The position numbers were made by a program, and so were the translations under genes. From Pseudonocardiaceae bacterium (GTDB lineage Bacteria > Actinomycetota > Actinomycetes > Mycobacteriales > Pseudonocardiaceae), in contig JAICSB010000008.1 in assembly GCA_025937115.1 (NCBI GenBank), forward strand, positions 1 to 22,879: DNA of 22,879 nt, written 5' to 3'. This document shows, in pieces, positions 21,844-22,879 of this stretch (position 1 is the stretch's first letter; each line of letters opens with the position of its first letter). The notes beneath the pieces were generated by a model. The model did no database searches. It had not been told where the DNA came from and saw only the letters and a list, made by a program, of their open reading frames with translations.

Positions 21844-22879
21844 GTGGTCGATGCCGTGGTGGTCGGTGCCGGGCCCAACGGGCTCGTCGCAGCGAACGTC
21901 CTCGCCGACGCTGGGTGGGACGTCGTCGTCCTGGAGGAGCAGCCCGAGCCCGGCGGGGCAGTCCGCAGCGCGCCAGGTCCCGCACCGGGCTTCATCACCG
22001 ATCTTTGCAGCGCCTTCTATCCGCTCGCCGCGGCCTCCCCGGTCATCGCCGCGCTGGAGCTCGAGCGCCACGGACTGCGCTGGGTGCACTCGCCCACGGT
22101 CCTTGCGCACCCGCTGCTCGACGGTCGCACCGCCGTGCTGTCGCGGGACCTGGAGAAGACGGCCGCAGGGCTCGACGCCCTCGGCGCGGGTGACGGTGCT
22201 GCGTGGACCCGGCTCTACGGCAACTGGCAGCGACTCGGACCCTTATTGATCGACGCATTGTTCGTACCGTTCCCCCCGGTGCGCGCCGGCGCCCGGTTGG
22301 TGGCGGCGCTCGGGCCGACCGGCCTGCTGAGGTTCACCCGTTTCGGGCTGCTGCCGGTGCGCCGGCTCGCCGAGGAGGAGTTCACCGGGCCCGGCTCACT
22401 GCTGTTGGCCGGGTGTGCGCTGCACGCCGACCTGATGCCCGAGTCCAACGGCAGCGCCATGTTCGGCTGGCTGCTGTCCATGCTGGGCCAGCAGTACGGC
22501 TTTCCGGTCCCGGAGGGTGGCGCCGGCCAGCTCACCGCCGCGCTGGTCCGCAGGTTGGAGAAACAGGGTGGGCGGCTGCGGTGCGACGCGCCGGTTCGTC
22601 AGGTGGTGGTGCGCGGGGGCCGCGCGGTCGGTGTGCGCACCGCCGACGGCGAGGAGATCCTGGCCCGCCGCGCGGTGCTGGCCGCGATCCCGGCCACTTA
22701 CCTTTACGGCGGCCTGGTCAATTGGACGCACCTACCGTCCCGGCTGCGCGATGACATCCGGCGGTTCCAGTGGGATTACGCCACCGTCAAGCTCGACTGG
22801 GCGCTGCGCGCGCCGGTGCCGTGGGCGGCGGGCGAGACCGCGGGCGCGGGCACCGTGCACGTCTCGGCCGGCATGGACG
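21844..22879 (+). CDS. FAD-dependent oxidoreductase, phytoene-desaturase-like family (3' end cut off)
   Basis: At least 345 residues, continuing beyond the window. The N-terminus VVDAVVVGAGPNGLVAANVL is followed by ADAGWDVVVLEEQPEPGGAV, a Rossmann dinucleotide-binding fold with GxGxxG and the acidic residue that binds the FAD ribose. Later GFPVPEGGAGQLTAALVRRLEKQGGRL, then APVRQVVVRGGRAVGVRTADGEEILARRAVLAA, are the mid-domain motifs of CrtI/NAD(P)-binding amine-oxidase-like proteins. The substrate is unknown; such enzymes act on isoprenoids or other lipids. I chose the GTG at 21844 (which would read MVDAVVVGAGPNG) because the ATG at 21832 lies in the promoter's -10 box. Its stress-sigma promoter implies induction under stress or in stationary phase. 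Confidence 0.88.
   Translation, partial: MVDAVVVGAGPNGLVAANVLADAGWDVVVLEEQPEPGGAVRSAPGPAPGFITDLCSAFYPLAAASPVIAALELERHGLRWVHSPTVLAHPLLDGRTAVLSRDLEKTAAGLDALGAGDGAAWTRLYGNWQRLGPLLIDALFVPFPPVRAGARLVAALGPTGLLRFTRFGLLPVRRLAEEEFTGPGSLLLAGCALHADLMPESNGSAMFGWLLSMLGQQYGFPVPEGGAGQLTAALVRRLEKQGGRLRCDAPVRQVVVRGGRAVGVRTADGEEILARRAVLAAIPATYLYGGLVNWTHLPSRLRDDIRRFQWDYATVKLDWALRAPVPWAAGETAGAGTVHVSAGMD

Overview
The window is high-GC and gene-dense and reads as an actinomycete (Actinomycetota). The signs are stress-sigma promoters of the GTTT-N15/16-GGGTAY type, a DtxR/IdeR-type iron box, a mycobacterial-style secreted lytic transglycosylase, PhoU paralogues and GTG starts. Genus cannot be fixed from the sequence. 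No rRNA, tRNA, CRISPR array, transposase or phage gene was seen.

Layout. (1) 1-590: 3' end of an oxyanion/metal-type ABC ATPase gene on +. (2) 591-1273: 683 bp without a gene, holding two strong hairpins and two sequence relics. (3) 17288 down to 1274: about 16 kb, all on the minus strand, read in this order: a two-repeat YegP/DUF1508-like protein, PstC, PstA, a membrane-anchored PstS-like protein, an 833-aa PBP-like anchored protein, a small secreted PBP-like protein, an Ig/WxL-like surface protein, a DUF916 (WxL-interacting) protein, a short anchored paralogue of the surface protein, a sortase-fold protein without catalytic His and Cys, PstB, a secreted lytic transglycosylase, and a second Ig-repeat surface protein. 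(4) 19215 down to 17633: tandem PhoU-like regulators with an iron box between them. (5) 19361-22879: stress-type small genes (CsbD, small membrane protein, DUF2267), a Pro/Ala-rich membrane-anchored protein, a hemerythrin pseudogene and the start of a phytoene-desaturase-like FAD oxidoreductase. The last two are read from back-to-back stress-sigma promoters.

How it may fit together. Tight spacing (GTGA and ATGA overlaps, 2-36 nt gaps) suggests that much of the 16-kb run is co-expressed. It is a pst transporter locus in which about 10 kb of cell-surface genes lie between the permeases and the ATPase. The surface part resembles the WxL/DUF916 cassettes of Firmicutes, with a pseudo-sortase and a wall-cutting enzyme added. 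The PstS-like protein lacks the Arg/Asp pair that canonical PstS uses to hold phosphate. My inference is that this is a surface-displayed binding and uptake system, possibly for a ligand other than free phosphate. Membership of one system is inferred from gene order only.
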